Assembly (NCBI GenBank): GCA_034387635.1
Contig: JAOANU010000006.1
Coordinates: forward strand, 992,001 to 1,056,000
Source: Rhodosporidiobolus odoratus
Lineage: Eukaryota; Basidiomycota; Microbotryomycetes; Sporidiobolales; Sporidiobolaceae
DNA: 64,000 nucleotides
Reading direction: 5' to 3'
Part shown: positions 40,897 to 51,051 of the stretch, piece after piece
Position numbering within the stretch: position 1 is the stretch's first letter
Layout: each line of letters starts with the position of its first letter
Translations under genes and position numbers: made by a program
The notes under the pieces: model-generated
The model's database searches: none
What the model saw: only the letters and a program-made list of their open reading frames with translations
Told to the model about the DNA's origin: nothing

Positions 40897-42907
40897 TCAA
40901 CCCGTATACTCCCCTCCGTCCCCCCTCTCCCCCTCCCTCTCCCTCTCAAACTCATCCTCACTGTCCTCCTCCTTGAAACTCCCTCGACTTTTCCTAACCC
41001 TCCCACTAGTCCGTCTCTCCACCGGCACCTGCACGTGCACTCCATGTCCTCCCTCTACATCTGCATCTCCCTCCTCAGCCTTGACCTTGTTCTTGGGTTT
41101 AGGTCCCGGTTTACCTTTTGGTTTCGGACCCGATGTTGCCCCTGCTCCTCCTCCTCGTTTGGACCCCGGTTTCGGTCCAGGTTTCTTCCGCGCTCGAGGC
41201 GCGGGGGCGGTCTGAGGATGAGGGGGTTCGGAGGGTACAGGCGAGCCTACCGCGCCTGTACCGAGGGAGGGGGAGGGGGAGGCAACCACGAAAGGCGTAG
41301 CTCCCGGGCCGAGGGAGGGCGAGTGGGCCAAGAGGGGAGTTGCGGATGCTGAAGCTGAGACTGAGACTGAGGCTGAGGTGGAAGCTCGAGAACGCCCGCG
41401 GGCAGCTACCGTATCCATGTAGCAGTGTAGCGGCGAGAGGAGAAAAGGGTCAAGAAAAGTTAGCGCGCGCGCGCGCGCGCCGCCGCCGAGAGGTGGAAGG
41501 GCACGGAGGGAAGGTCGGGACGTACGTTTCTTTCCACCTCTCGCTTTCTTCGCCGGCGGTCCACCGGCTTGTGGAGTTCCACCTCTCTTGTTCCCAGTTC
41601 CCGAAGCGACGGCGGCAGCGGCGAGAGGTTGTTCAGAGGGTCTCCTTGAGAGGTCAGGGGAGCCAGCTGTGGCGTTAATATTCGGGTCGAACTCGGCTTG
41701 CAGACTAGTAGAGGTGGAGGAAGGGAGGGGATTGAACTCGAGATGCAGGCGTGAAGGGACGGCGTTGATCTGCTCACTCAGCCCATGTCAATCCACGTCG
41801 AGCACGAGATTGGGTTCGTGTCCGCCCGCAGGAGTGAGCGCATCGAGACGAGACGAGGGGACGCTGACTCACCATCTCCCTCCACCACTTCTCACACCCC
41901 TCTACCTTTCCCCTCGAATTCCTCGCCGCAGCCCAAACCGCCTCCCTAACCTCCTTCCCACACGCATGAAGTACCAGATCAACCGGTACTGGCGCGTCCT
42001 CGGGTGTCAAACCTAATGCTGCAGCGGTTGAAGGGTCAAAGGTAGTAGATGCGAGGCGGGCGCGGTAGCGCGTGGAGAGGGTGGGTGAAGTGGAGGGGAA
42101 GAGGAAGAGGGAGAGGAGGATGGGTTGAGGGAGGTCGGGATCGTCGTTGGAGAGGTTGGCGGCGAGGGGAGGAGGTGAGGGTGGAGGAGAAAGAGGGAAC
42201 GCCGAGGGAACTGTGTTGGGTAGGAGAGGGGTGTAGTAGAGATGTTGAGGGAGGAGCCATTTCTGCCTCTGCTTCTTCTTTGGCTGCTTTTCCCCTTCCG
42301 TCTCGACCTCCTCCTTTTCGCTTTGCCCTCGACCTTCCTCTTCATCCTGACCTTCCACAAACTCGAACACCAAGCTCCTCACCCCTCCCTCGACCCTCTC
42401 CGCCCATCCTACCTCCCCACCCGATCCAGATCCGGCTTCCAAGCCGCGTTCCGCAACCCCCCCAAGCTCCGGATCCCCCCTCTTCAACCCCTCGATAAAC
42501 CTTCCCAGCCCTTCCAACTCCTGCGGTTCCGCCGTTCCCGACCCAGCTTTCCTCAGCAGAGAAGCGAGATCCGCATCGGATTGAGCGAGCTGGTTCAAGC
42601 GGGCAATGATGGCCGGGGAGATTTCGTCTGGTTTGGACGACGACGTGGAGGGACCGGTAGAGCCAGTGGACTGTGAGTCAGGGTGAGAAGGAGGAGGCAG
42701 AGCACGCCAGTGGCAGCTCCAGAATCGGGCTCGAAAGAAATGAGGTCCGATGGAGAGAGTCAGAGGAGTAGGAGAGCTGGACGAGGAAGAGGAGGGATCA
42801 GAGAGAGGTGTCAGGGTGTGAGGTGTGCTGGAGGGAAAGGGGGGAAAGGCGTGCTGGGTGAGGTGGATGCGGGATTGATGGAGGGTGTCGAGGAGGGAGA
42901 GGGACAT
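40897..42907 (-). CDS. Unrecognised basic nuclear protein with GPKP/AT-hook-like motifs
   Basis: I cannot name the family. The first in-frame ATG is 42907 (MSLSLLDTLHQSRIHLTQHA). The first exon (to about 41.78 kb) is Ser/Pro-rich with a folded-looking part: RLNQLAQSDADLASLLRKAG, VRSLVFEFVEGQDEEE, WLLPQHLYYTPLLPN and VPVDLVLHACGKEVREAVW. The next exon gives QINAVPSRLHLEFNPLPSS and ends PPAKKARGGKK, a nuclear-localisation-like cluster. After an intron carrying a (CG)n run, the last exon has a Ser/Ala repeat (STSASVSVSASASA), basic repeats RKKPGPKPGSKRG and KGKPGPKPKNK, and an acidic tail ending GGEYTG at 40897. The composition suggests a chromatin or DNA-binding scaffold. It is divergent from the PIP-box protein gene. 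Confidence 0.65.
41463..41480. repeat. (GC)9 dinucleotide run
   Basis: Alternating GC/CG run within the intron of the basic nuclear protein gene; potential Z-DNA-forming sequence. Confidence 0.85.
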
Positions 42908-43239
42908 GAGTCGTAGTCGTCGTAGTCGCCGATGCGGTGTTGGACCGAGAGTAGGAGTGTGTGCGCACCTCTGCAGGTGTGACTTGGGCGTCGCTGAAGC
43001 GTTGTCGCCAGTCGATAGAAATGTCGGTCCTGATGAGGAGGGTGAGGTCGAGTTTGACGATAACAAGGATCGCGGGGAGGGGTTGCCGGTTGACGCGACT
43101 GAGAACGAGTACTGAGGGTTCCAGCGCTTGCTTTTGGTAGTAGTCGAGGGTGTGAATTGGGGTGTGAAGACTCGTTGAGACGCGAACTCTCTCTCTCTCG
43201 CTCTCTCTTTCTACTCAGTAAATCCACACTGTAGCAAGC
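42908..43239. promoter_or_regulatory. Divergent promoter region with CT microsatellites
   Basis: About 330 bp between opposite-strand start codons. (CT)n runs at 43187-43209 lie just upstream of the plus-strand ATG. A 5' leader intron for the minus gene is possible (GTGCGC near 42966). Confidence 0.5.
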
Positions 43240-46200
43240 ATGGCTGGGTCAGGTCACTGGGCACAGGCAGGAGCAGGCGTGAGTCCTCTTTCCCTGCTTG
43301 CCTCGCTGTCCTCACGCCCCTCACTCACCTCTCTCTCTCTCTCTCTCTCTGTCCCTCTTCGTCACGTCCAGTTTGCACCCTCCACCTCTGCATCAACCAC
43401 TCGCCCTTCTGCATCCACCTCGTCTTGTACCACACGTCAGCCCAAACAGTCACGTCTCGCACCCTTGGGGGCGACTCCCCTCGTTACTCCCAAACCCTCG
43501 TCTTCAAAACCAAAGGCCAAGAGCCAACAAGCAAAGCTAAACTCGTCCACCTTCGTCCGGCCGACATCGACTCGGTCATCTACCAACCCAAGACAAGTAC
43601 TCAAGGAGAAAGAGCCGAATCGCCATCCCACCTCGACCGCTTCTTTCGGCTCCTCCTCTGCTTTGTCGTCAACTACCGCCCAGGGCAAACGTCGAGCCCT
43701 TCAAACCGCCCAGGTCGAACGTCCAGATACCGAGGACCTCGAACAGCACGAGCCAGAACCGGCGATTGAGCCCAGGCTAGGCTTGAAACCAAGACGACGC
43801 GGGTTTCTCTCCTCTCTCTTCACTCGCCGTTCAGCCTCGACCTCAACCTCGACCTCTTCCGGCTCCGCTACAGCGACGTCTTCCACCACCCGTCCACCCT
43901 CGATCGCTCGTCAAATCCTCCGCCTTTCCCCCCCTCCCACCGCCTCGCCCTCTTCAGCCTCAACCTCGACCTCGACTTCAATGCTCAACTCAAACTCGAG
44001 GCGGAGCGTTCAACTCGTTTTCTCGGACTCTGATTCGGCTTCGGACGATGAGAGTGCCGAGAGGAGGAAGAAGAGGCGAAAAGCGGATAAAGGGGGTTGG
44101 GGGGGATTGGATTTGGGTGAGGTCGACGACGAAGGGACGCAGATGCTCATGGAGGAACTGCTAGGTGCAGGAGAGCGAAGAGGAGGGAGCGAAGAAGGGG
44201 AGCACGAGGAACAGAGTTCACCCCAGGGGGGAGAGGAAGAGGAGGGAGAACCGTCGACAGCTAGTACCGCCTCGGCCGATTCGGAACTCGAGGCGGAAAC
44301 ATTACAGGCCCAACTCGTGCCTCGGTCAGGGATTCATCCCCATACGGCGACCGCGGCGCGGGGGGTGGACTCTCGACCAGCATCTACAGTATCACCACCG
44401 AAGAAGCACAGTAAGGCGAAGGAGCTTGTGCCGGATACGCCGGAATTTGGGAGCGGCGAGGAGAAGGCAAAGGGAAAGGGGAAGGGGAGGATGAGGGATG
44501 TTTTGGCCGCCCCAACTGCTGATGATGGCACAGAGGAGGAGGGAGGGGAGGAGCACCTGGAGCGACTCGCATTCCGATGGCAAGCTGGAGGGGCTGATGA
44601 TTCGGGATTCGCGGAGGGAGGACTCGACGACCCCATATTCGGGCAGGAAGCGTCAATCACGGCGCAGCTCAAGGTAAAACGCGAAGACGATTCTCAGCAA
44701 GAAGCTCAACGTCTACCTTTTTTGGGTGACGATGAAGTGACCGTTACCCTTCCTCTATCTCACCACCCCCCTTCGGTTCTCGTCCTCTCATCTTCTTCTC
44801 CACCTCCTCGTTCAGCGGCAATCACCGTCATGTCTTCACGACGACGCGAAGCAGACCCCAACCCTCCTTCCTCTTCCCCCGTCCGCGCCAAACGACCTCG
44901 CCCACTCCGGTCTTCCACTTCTTCCTCTTCCGCTTCAGCTCGTCCATCTTCGGATGATTCGCCTTCTACGGCTTCGGGTTCTGGGCCTAGCTCGGAAGGG
45001 TCGAATGAACTCGGTAGGACGGCTTCGGCGCTTTTGATGCCTCCTCCACCTGTACCGACTAGGAAGAGGTTGAGGAGGGGGATAAGGCCATCGCCGCCTT
45101 CGGAAGAGGAGGAGCAACAGGGACTCGAAGAGGGAAAGCCGAGGTCCAAGCCAGACATCAAGGGCAAAGGGGGGAAAGCGTCGAGACGATCGAGGGTACT
45201 GGTCGAAGATACTCAACCCTCCACTCTCTTCTGCTTCTCTCAGCCTGAGCCTCTCCCACTCCCACTCCCACTCCAACTCCCGCTCGCTCTACCGACCGAC
45301 GAACCCGAAACGATCTGCGACGAGACCCTGCCTCTCCCGATCCTCCCTCTCCCTACTGAGGATCCCTTAACCCTCCCCCTGCCCATTCCTTTTCCCTCCT
45401 CGTCCCTCCCCCTACCTCTCCCCACCCCTCGTCCCCTCGCCCAACCCATCTCATCACCCGAACGGTTCTACCCCACCCCCCTGAAAAAACATCTTGGCCT
45501 CGACAAGTCGATCGGTCGGTCCGCTCCGGATAGCGCTTCACCTGCACCTGCGACTAGATTCAGGAGGAGGGAGAGGGGGGTGAGGGGATCGGGACCGTCT
45601 TCGAGTGCGCCGGCTATGCTTGGTGCCGAGGCAGAGGATGGAGAAGAGATGGAGCTGGAAGAAGAAGAAGAAGAAGAAGAACCGATCGGTCTAGTCGCCC
45701 GAGCAGCTCGACAATGGGCTCAAGGCGCTCAACAGCGACAACGTCCTTTTCCCTCTCCCCCTCCTCGTCCCGAACCCGCGCCTTTAACGTCAGTCGGTCT
45801 CGCACCTACACGGGTCACGTCCTCCTCTATCGGTGTCACCCAAGGTTCGAGACCAGAAGGACAAGGGTCAGCGTCGCAGAGGGACGAGATCGCTTCCGCT
45901 TGGCTGGGCGCGAAGCCTCTGACTCCTCCCCCTCCGACCTTGCCTCGTCAAACCAAACTCGGAGAATTCTTCTTCTTGCCCTCTGCGTCGACCACGACCA
46001 CGACCAGGACCACGGTCCACCCCGAGGAGGAACAAGTCGTCGAGGAGTCTCAATTCGCTGACTCTGACGCGAGTGGACCACACTATGCTGGGAGGAGGTT
46101 CTGTGAGGGAATGAGTTTGGAACAGGCTGTCGCGTTTCAGAGGGCTCTGAAGGAGTCGAGACGGGTAGCTTGGGGGCGGAAGGAAGGGGAAGGGGAGGAA

Positions 46201-47432
46201 GGCAAGAGGGAGGGGGAACGGGAGAGGGGTGCAGGGGAGGAGGAAGTTGAGGAGATTGAGGAGGTTGAGGACTATGAGGGTGGGCGCGAGATGGAGCTAG
46301 AGGTGGAGTTGGCTGGGTACGTCTCTCTCCATCTCTTTCTTTCTCTCTTTTCGGGTTTGCCCTCTTTCTCTTTCTCGGCTACAGTCCGTACTGCGGCTTC
46401 ACCAGACAGCGGACCTCCGCTGACCTCCATGTCTTCTCTCTCAGTAGTAGGAACCTCGACGCACTCGAATCGACGAATCATATCCAAGATAAGGTGACCG
46501 CGGAAAAGCAAGGTAGAGCAAAAGGCGAGGAAGAAGGCTACGAAATGGTCGACGATTCAGACCCAGAGGACGATCTCCCCTCCCTTCCCTCCATCTTCTC
46601 CCCTCCCAAACCTTGCACTCGATCGTCTGAAAGCTCGTCACACTCGCCACTTCGACCGCGTCAACCCGCCGCTCGACGTTCGGTCTCTCCTACATCCCTC
46701 TCAACCTCCTCCTCTCGCCTGTCTCATTCTTCCAATCTCACCTCCACCCCTTTCAACACAACTATCACCTCGATCCGTAAAGAGGGGCCGAGCCAGAAGA
46801 AGAAGACAAGGCTCGCACCCATTTCACCCCTCGGTACGCCGGTGAAACCTAGGTTTCCGAGGTACTCACCAGGGAGGTTGGGCAGGGCCGTACAGCGATT
46901 CTCCCTCTCGCACTCTCTTGATCGCGGCGGTGAGCTGGACGCGGCTTTTGGTGAAAAGGAGGAGAGGACGGTTGCGGGGGCGATTCGGAACGAAGGAGAT
47001 CGGGAGGATGGGGTGAAGCAGGGGGATGAGGAGGAGCGAGGACTCTCAGCAGGAGGAGAAGGAGGAGAAGGAAGAGGGGAAGAAACGCAGTGGGAATCCT
47101 ACTGGTCTTATCCCTCTCCTCCTTCTCACTCCCGTGACCTCGACCCTCAACTACCGCAACAACCAGTTCAACCGTGGGACGTCGACCAGCGAGGGAAGGA
47201 CCCCGATTCTGGCGTCAGCGAGGAGGAGGCGGAGGAACGGCGGAAACAAGTTCGTCAAGCAGAGTTGTTGAAAAGGTTGTTGGCTGGGACTCCTAGAACG
47301 GAAGGGGGATCTCATTGGCCTGGTGAGGGGGAGGATCGCGAGGGGGATGAACATGGCATGTTGTCTGATTCAGATGAGGAAGGGGAGAGGGGAAGAGGGG
47401 GGATGGAGCTGGAGCTGGAGCTGGAGGCTTAG
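43240..47432 (+). CDS. Large low-complexity nuclear protein with a PIP-box-like motif
   Basis: I do not recognise the family. Start MAGSGHWAQAGAG at 43240. Probable intron 1 runs from 43280 (GTGAGT) to the CAG before TTTGCACCC (43372) and contains a (CT)n run, although reading through it is also open. The protein (about 1,360 aa) is mostly disordered: Ser/Thr-rich N-terminus, acidic blocks, a KKHSKAKELVPDTPEF segment, and a Leu-Pro repeat region (about 45.24-45.45 kb). At about 45.95 kb comes PRQTKLGEFFFLP, which matches the PCNA-interaction consensus Q-x2-[LIM]-x2-[FY]-[FY]. A short helical motif follows (FCEGMSLEQAVAFQRALKES). An intron (about 46318-46440) joins ELAG to SRNLDALESTNHIQ. The last exon ends with RRKQVRQAELLKRLLAGTP and a (GGAGCT)n-encoded ELELELEA. 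The PIP box suggests a role at replication forks; this is inference. Confidence 0.7.
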
Positions 47433-47795
47433 TCGGCGTGAGGGGAGCAGGCACACGATGAGGGTTTAAGAGGCAGCTGAAGGGGCAGTGTTCTGTAGCT
47501 AGGTAGCTTTGTTGTCGTATACATGAATCCAGTTTTTCCGTTGTCCTTTCGCCAAGAATTTGTCACTGATGCAGAGTCTCCGAAGTCCAGGCGAGACAAG
47601 GACGAGCACAGTCAAAGCTGGAAGCCGGCAACCGACAAAAACCAGAGGACCTGGCTTGTGCTGGGACAGACAAAGCGGACCTCCCCACAGATTTAACCGG
47701 AATGAAATTCCGTTCTGGCTAAAGTTTACAGCAAAGCCTTCTCACAAAAGCACGTTTTCACGCTGTACGTCACCAGGTGCGCCAGACCGAGTCTA
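47433..47795. other. Intergenic region
   Basis: 3' flanks of two convergent loci; no gene seen. Confidence 0.55.
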
Positions 47796-48932
47796 CTATG
47801 TCTGCCTTTCGCTCCTCGCCTTTTCTTCCAATCCTCGCCTTTTCTTCCAAGTCTCTTCCGCGATCACGGTGTCCCATCTCGTCGGCCAAGGCTGCTGCGT
47901 CCATATCTCGCTCGCATCCCGCGTCTTACACTCAGCGAGCAGAACGTTCATGACGCCCAATAGTCCTGCCGACGCGGCGAGCCATTGTCTGAGAGCAAGC
48001 GGAAGGGCAATAGAAGATATATGTCACCGGTGAAGGACAGACATGAGGTCTTGGTACACGGCTAATCAGTAGGGAGGTTCGAAGATCAACGGCGCGGCGT
48101 GGGCTTATAGGTGAAGAGGCGGTAGAGACGTGTACAGCTCCGAATTTGGAAACATCGAGAGGTCGGAGAGGACAAGGCGGACAACGACGGGACATGGAGC
48201 AGGTATGTCAGGAGCGAGCACAGAGAGTGTGTTGGGGAAAGACGTGCAGCTGGGCTAGAATGTTGAATTTATGCAAGGATGGTAGCGATTTTTGGTGAAT
48301 AGCGAAGGCAAGGGCTCGAAGTGACGGAAGGGAGGATATCGAGAGCAGCCTCATGGCCGCTTCGGCTGTGGGAGGTACTTTGAGCCAGGATCGAGAGCTC
48401 GAGGAACTGTGGGAGGCATAGAGGGCAGCTCAAAGTGAGCTGGTCGATCTGCAGCACAAGGTGTTGTAGGTCTGCAATGAACAGCAATGAATCAGCCAGG
48501 AGCACAGATCTAGAACGATGCTACGTACTCACTCTTGAAACCTTCGAGCAGCGCTAGTGTCACGGAAGAGTAGCGAGACACCCTCAAGTCAACCACGCGA
48601 CGACAAACCTCGCTGCTACAAACCTGCAGCAGACCGCTCACGAAGCCATCTCGTCCGTACGCCCTAGGGCCTTCTGCAATGAGCAGCTCGACTTGACTTC
48701 TTCTCCTCGGGTCGCCGTCCAAGGCCACGAGCACCGCAAGATCCTTTTCCTCCGCCGCCTGGAAGACCTCGGGTAACATAAACTTGGCGACTGCGCAAAG
48801 CTTCTTGCTGACGAGGCAGCAACTTCGAAGTAGGCTTCTGCTGAATTGGCATTGAGCACCGAAGCTGTGTTCCACTGGGGTGGCAAGTTCCAGGACGAGG
48901 TTGAGAAGCTCGGGCGGGAGGCGGTCGAGCAT
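47796..48932 (-). pseudogene. Decayed F-box/LRR gene
   Basis: From ATG 48932 an intact first exon reads MLDRLPPELLNLVLELATP and SRSLLRSCCLVSKKLCAVAK, a clear F-box, then SEVCRRVVDLRVSRYSSVTL. A good intron (GTGAGT donor after GGTTTCAAGA, TTGCAG acceptor) joins NLQHLVLQIDQLTLSCPL, at the same phase-1 Asn-Leu position as in the intact F-box gene at 29.8 kb. Coding character then changes frame (MRLLSISSLPSLRALAFAIH) and changes again (VVVRLVLSDLSMFPNSELY). It meets three in-frame stops before resuming LALRQWLAASAGLLGVMNVL, DASEIWTQQPWPTRWDTV, with a stop at 47796. A truncated product ending at 48269 is possible. Confidence 0.6.
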
Positions 48933-49486
48933 GGCTGGAGGACGGAGTGCACTCGACGAGAGTTCAAGAAAGTTCCGGGGACACTGGGCGGTAGATTTTA
49001 ACGTGCGGAATTGAGTTGTATCACGTCCCGATTCGAGCGCAAGGAGAAGCTATAGGGAGAAGCGCGCCCAGCTCAAGTACGGCGAGCTCTGCTGCAAGGG
49101 GATCGTCTACTATTCGGATCCGTGATACATAGCTCACAAACGCACCCGCTCGCCGCCTAGCCCCTTTGGACAAGCCCTTGGTGTCCAACTGATGAAGATG
49201 AGGTCGAGGTCGAGGAGATACTGTATCGTCGAACAGCGGCGGCAATTACATGAGCAGCTCTGCTGTTCGTGTATACGAAGTTTGACGCGTTCAAGGTCGT
49301 CAGTCAAGCCTAGCGAGCAGCGTAGCGGATAGAAGTGAACCAACTCTAGAGCGTGGACGTCTCCTCCGTCCTTGTTCGACTACGTAGTTGTGTTTGCGAG
49401 CGTAGGTGTCACTGCCGCCTGACCATCTGCTGGCCAAAGCGTTCACTGAGCTCGCGACGCTGATTTCTCCTCCCCCACCAGTCATC
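48933..49486. other. Intergenic region
   Basis: Divergent gap between the F-box pseudogene and the SANT-like ORF. A short minus-strand coding-like fragment (SRIRIVDDPLAAELAVLEL, about 49.1 kb) may be another F-box/LRR remnant. Nothing else supported. Confidence 0.4.
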
Positions 49487-50228
49487 ATGGCGCCAACTAA
49501 GCGTTCCGGCAAGCCCACCAAGAAGGTCGTAGCGAAGAAGGGCAAGATGAAGACCAAGGCGACGAACGTGAAGGACGACCTTGTCCCGTCCACGTCCGGC
49601 AATACATGGACGCCGGAAGAAAACGCTGCTTTGCTGGCAGCTTGCGAACAGAACCCACCACCCAAGCCGCCACCCAAGGGCATCGACAAGGCATACTGGC
49701 AAGGCATCAGAACTACCTTGCGGTCAGGTCGAGAAGTTGAAACCTTGAAGGTCCATTGGGAGTGGCTAGTGTCCGTGTTGAGTTGTGGACTCGACCGTCC
49801 GTCAGATCAGGTTTCTCCCTTTAGTCGGGCTTGTCTGACCGGTTCTGCCTACAGCTATCGTGCAGTACAATCATTGGTACATCCTCGAGGCGAGGGGGAC
49901 CCCAAGAGACAATAACTGGTCCAAGAATTTTGCGAGGACACCAACGAAATTCAGCCAGAAGAAAATGGATGAGGCCCACGAGATAGTACGCCAGGAGCGT
50001 GCAGCAGCGGGACAGCGCAGGCCAGAGCGCGAGGAATTTGAGTCGGACGGCGAGCCAACAAGGGACCGCGCGCGCGCCCCGTCACCCGTCAACGTCAAGG
50101 AGGAAATCAAGGAGGAGAGCGGTATCTTCGATAACGCCGCGCCAGAGCCGCAGGTGCGCTTGCCCTTCCCAGACATGCATGCTGCTGAGCTCATCGGACC
50201 TCCTTCCTCAGCCTGTACCGGTGAATGA
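49487..50228 (+). CDS. Small SANT/Myb-like domain protein
   Basis: Start MAPTKRSGKPTKKVVAKKG at 49487; the Lys-rich N-terminus resembles a nuclear-localisation or DNA-binding tail. It is followed by TWTPEENAALLAACEQNPPP and YWQGIRTTLRSGREVETLKV HW, a pattern like the SANT/Myb fold (W-T-x-E-E-[ND]; W-x3-R). An intron ends at the CTACAG near 49857; its donor is not certain (a GTTGTG at about 49783 keeps the frame). The second exon reads VQYNHWYILEARGTPRDNNW, SKNFARTPTKFSQKKMDEAH, then a charged tail, with a stop at 50226-50228. Transposon-domesticated Myb/SANT proteins look similar. Function unknown. Confidence 0.5.
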
Positions 50229-50984
50229 GGGACCCCACAGCCCGCAACGTCCGACGACCGCAGCCAAGTGAGCGCTCGATGCGCCATCCTCTTCACATCA
50301 GGCCTTCTTTTTCCTGTGATATGAGAAGCCAATGCACTCTTTCCGCACTCCGTCAGAATCGGGCAAGAGAGGCACTCATTCTTCGTGTCCTCGAAGCTGG
50401 CTAAGCCATCTACTGTGTTTCTGTGTCTGACTGCTCCGTCCAGTCTTGCACCCTCGCTTTCACCAAGGTCATCAAAAAGCATGCTTTGGATAGCGCATTT
50501 GCTCGGACGAGATGGCAAAGTATACCCTTGGGGAAATGCTGCCGGAAATGAAGCAAGCCCTCATGAGAAAAGTTTGTTCGCAAGGTAGCCGAGCGTGGGG
50601 GCATATTGAGGCTTAAAGCCGATCAGCCTCGAACAGATGCTATGTGTCCCAATGGACAGGGCGAGTGCGGAATGGGGAAATTGGCCCGACACGCGGTGTA
50701 AAGCGGAGTGCATTGGGCGTAAGGAGGAGAGGAAGACTCGGAGGCAAGCGACGCTGCGGAAGCTGCTGTGCACAGCCGGGACGGGAAAGAACAGAGCTAC
50801 TGAGCGCACCTCCTGAGCCCCGACTCTGCCTATTCGACCTCGCATATCCAACTGATGAAGCCGAGGAAGCAGTCGATGAGAAACTGTCGAACGGTGTTGA
50901 GGACTGCGAGAAGCCAGGCAAAGGTTCACAGAGACGACAGATTAGCTGGCAATTGCCTTTTGCGGGAGCACAGGCAGCTGTAGC
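50229..50984. other. Intergenic region and RAD5 leader
   Basis: No supported gene. A plus-strand 114-codon frame (50644-50988) ends at the leader intron of RAD5 and may be 5'UTR. Confidence 0.5.
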
Positions 50985-51049
50985 GTGAGGGCGGGAGCCA
51001 ACCCATTTCGATCTCACTTTCGCTTGTTGACATCTCCGTCGCACTCCAG
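50985..51049 (+). other. Probable 5'UTR intron of RAD5
   Basis: GTGAGG donor at 50985, TTGTTGAC branch-like site and CTCCAG acceptor at 51049, two bases before the RAD5 ATG (51052). Predicted from sequence. Confidence 0.55.
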
Positions 51050-51051
51050 CT

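Noticed and set aside
47560..48033. 157-codon plus-strand ORF
   Set aside because: Antisense to the 3' part of the decayed F-box gene, whose minus-strand frame has the better coding signal.
49021..49245. Minus-strand ORF SRIRIVDDPLAAELAVLEL as an independent gene
   Set aside because: Too short and stop-bounded; at most an F-box/LRR remnant.
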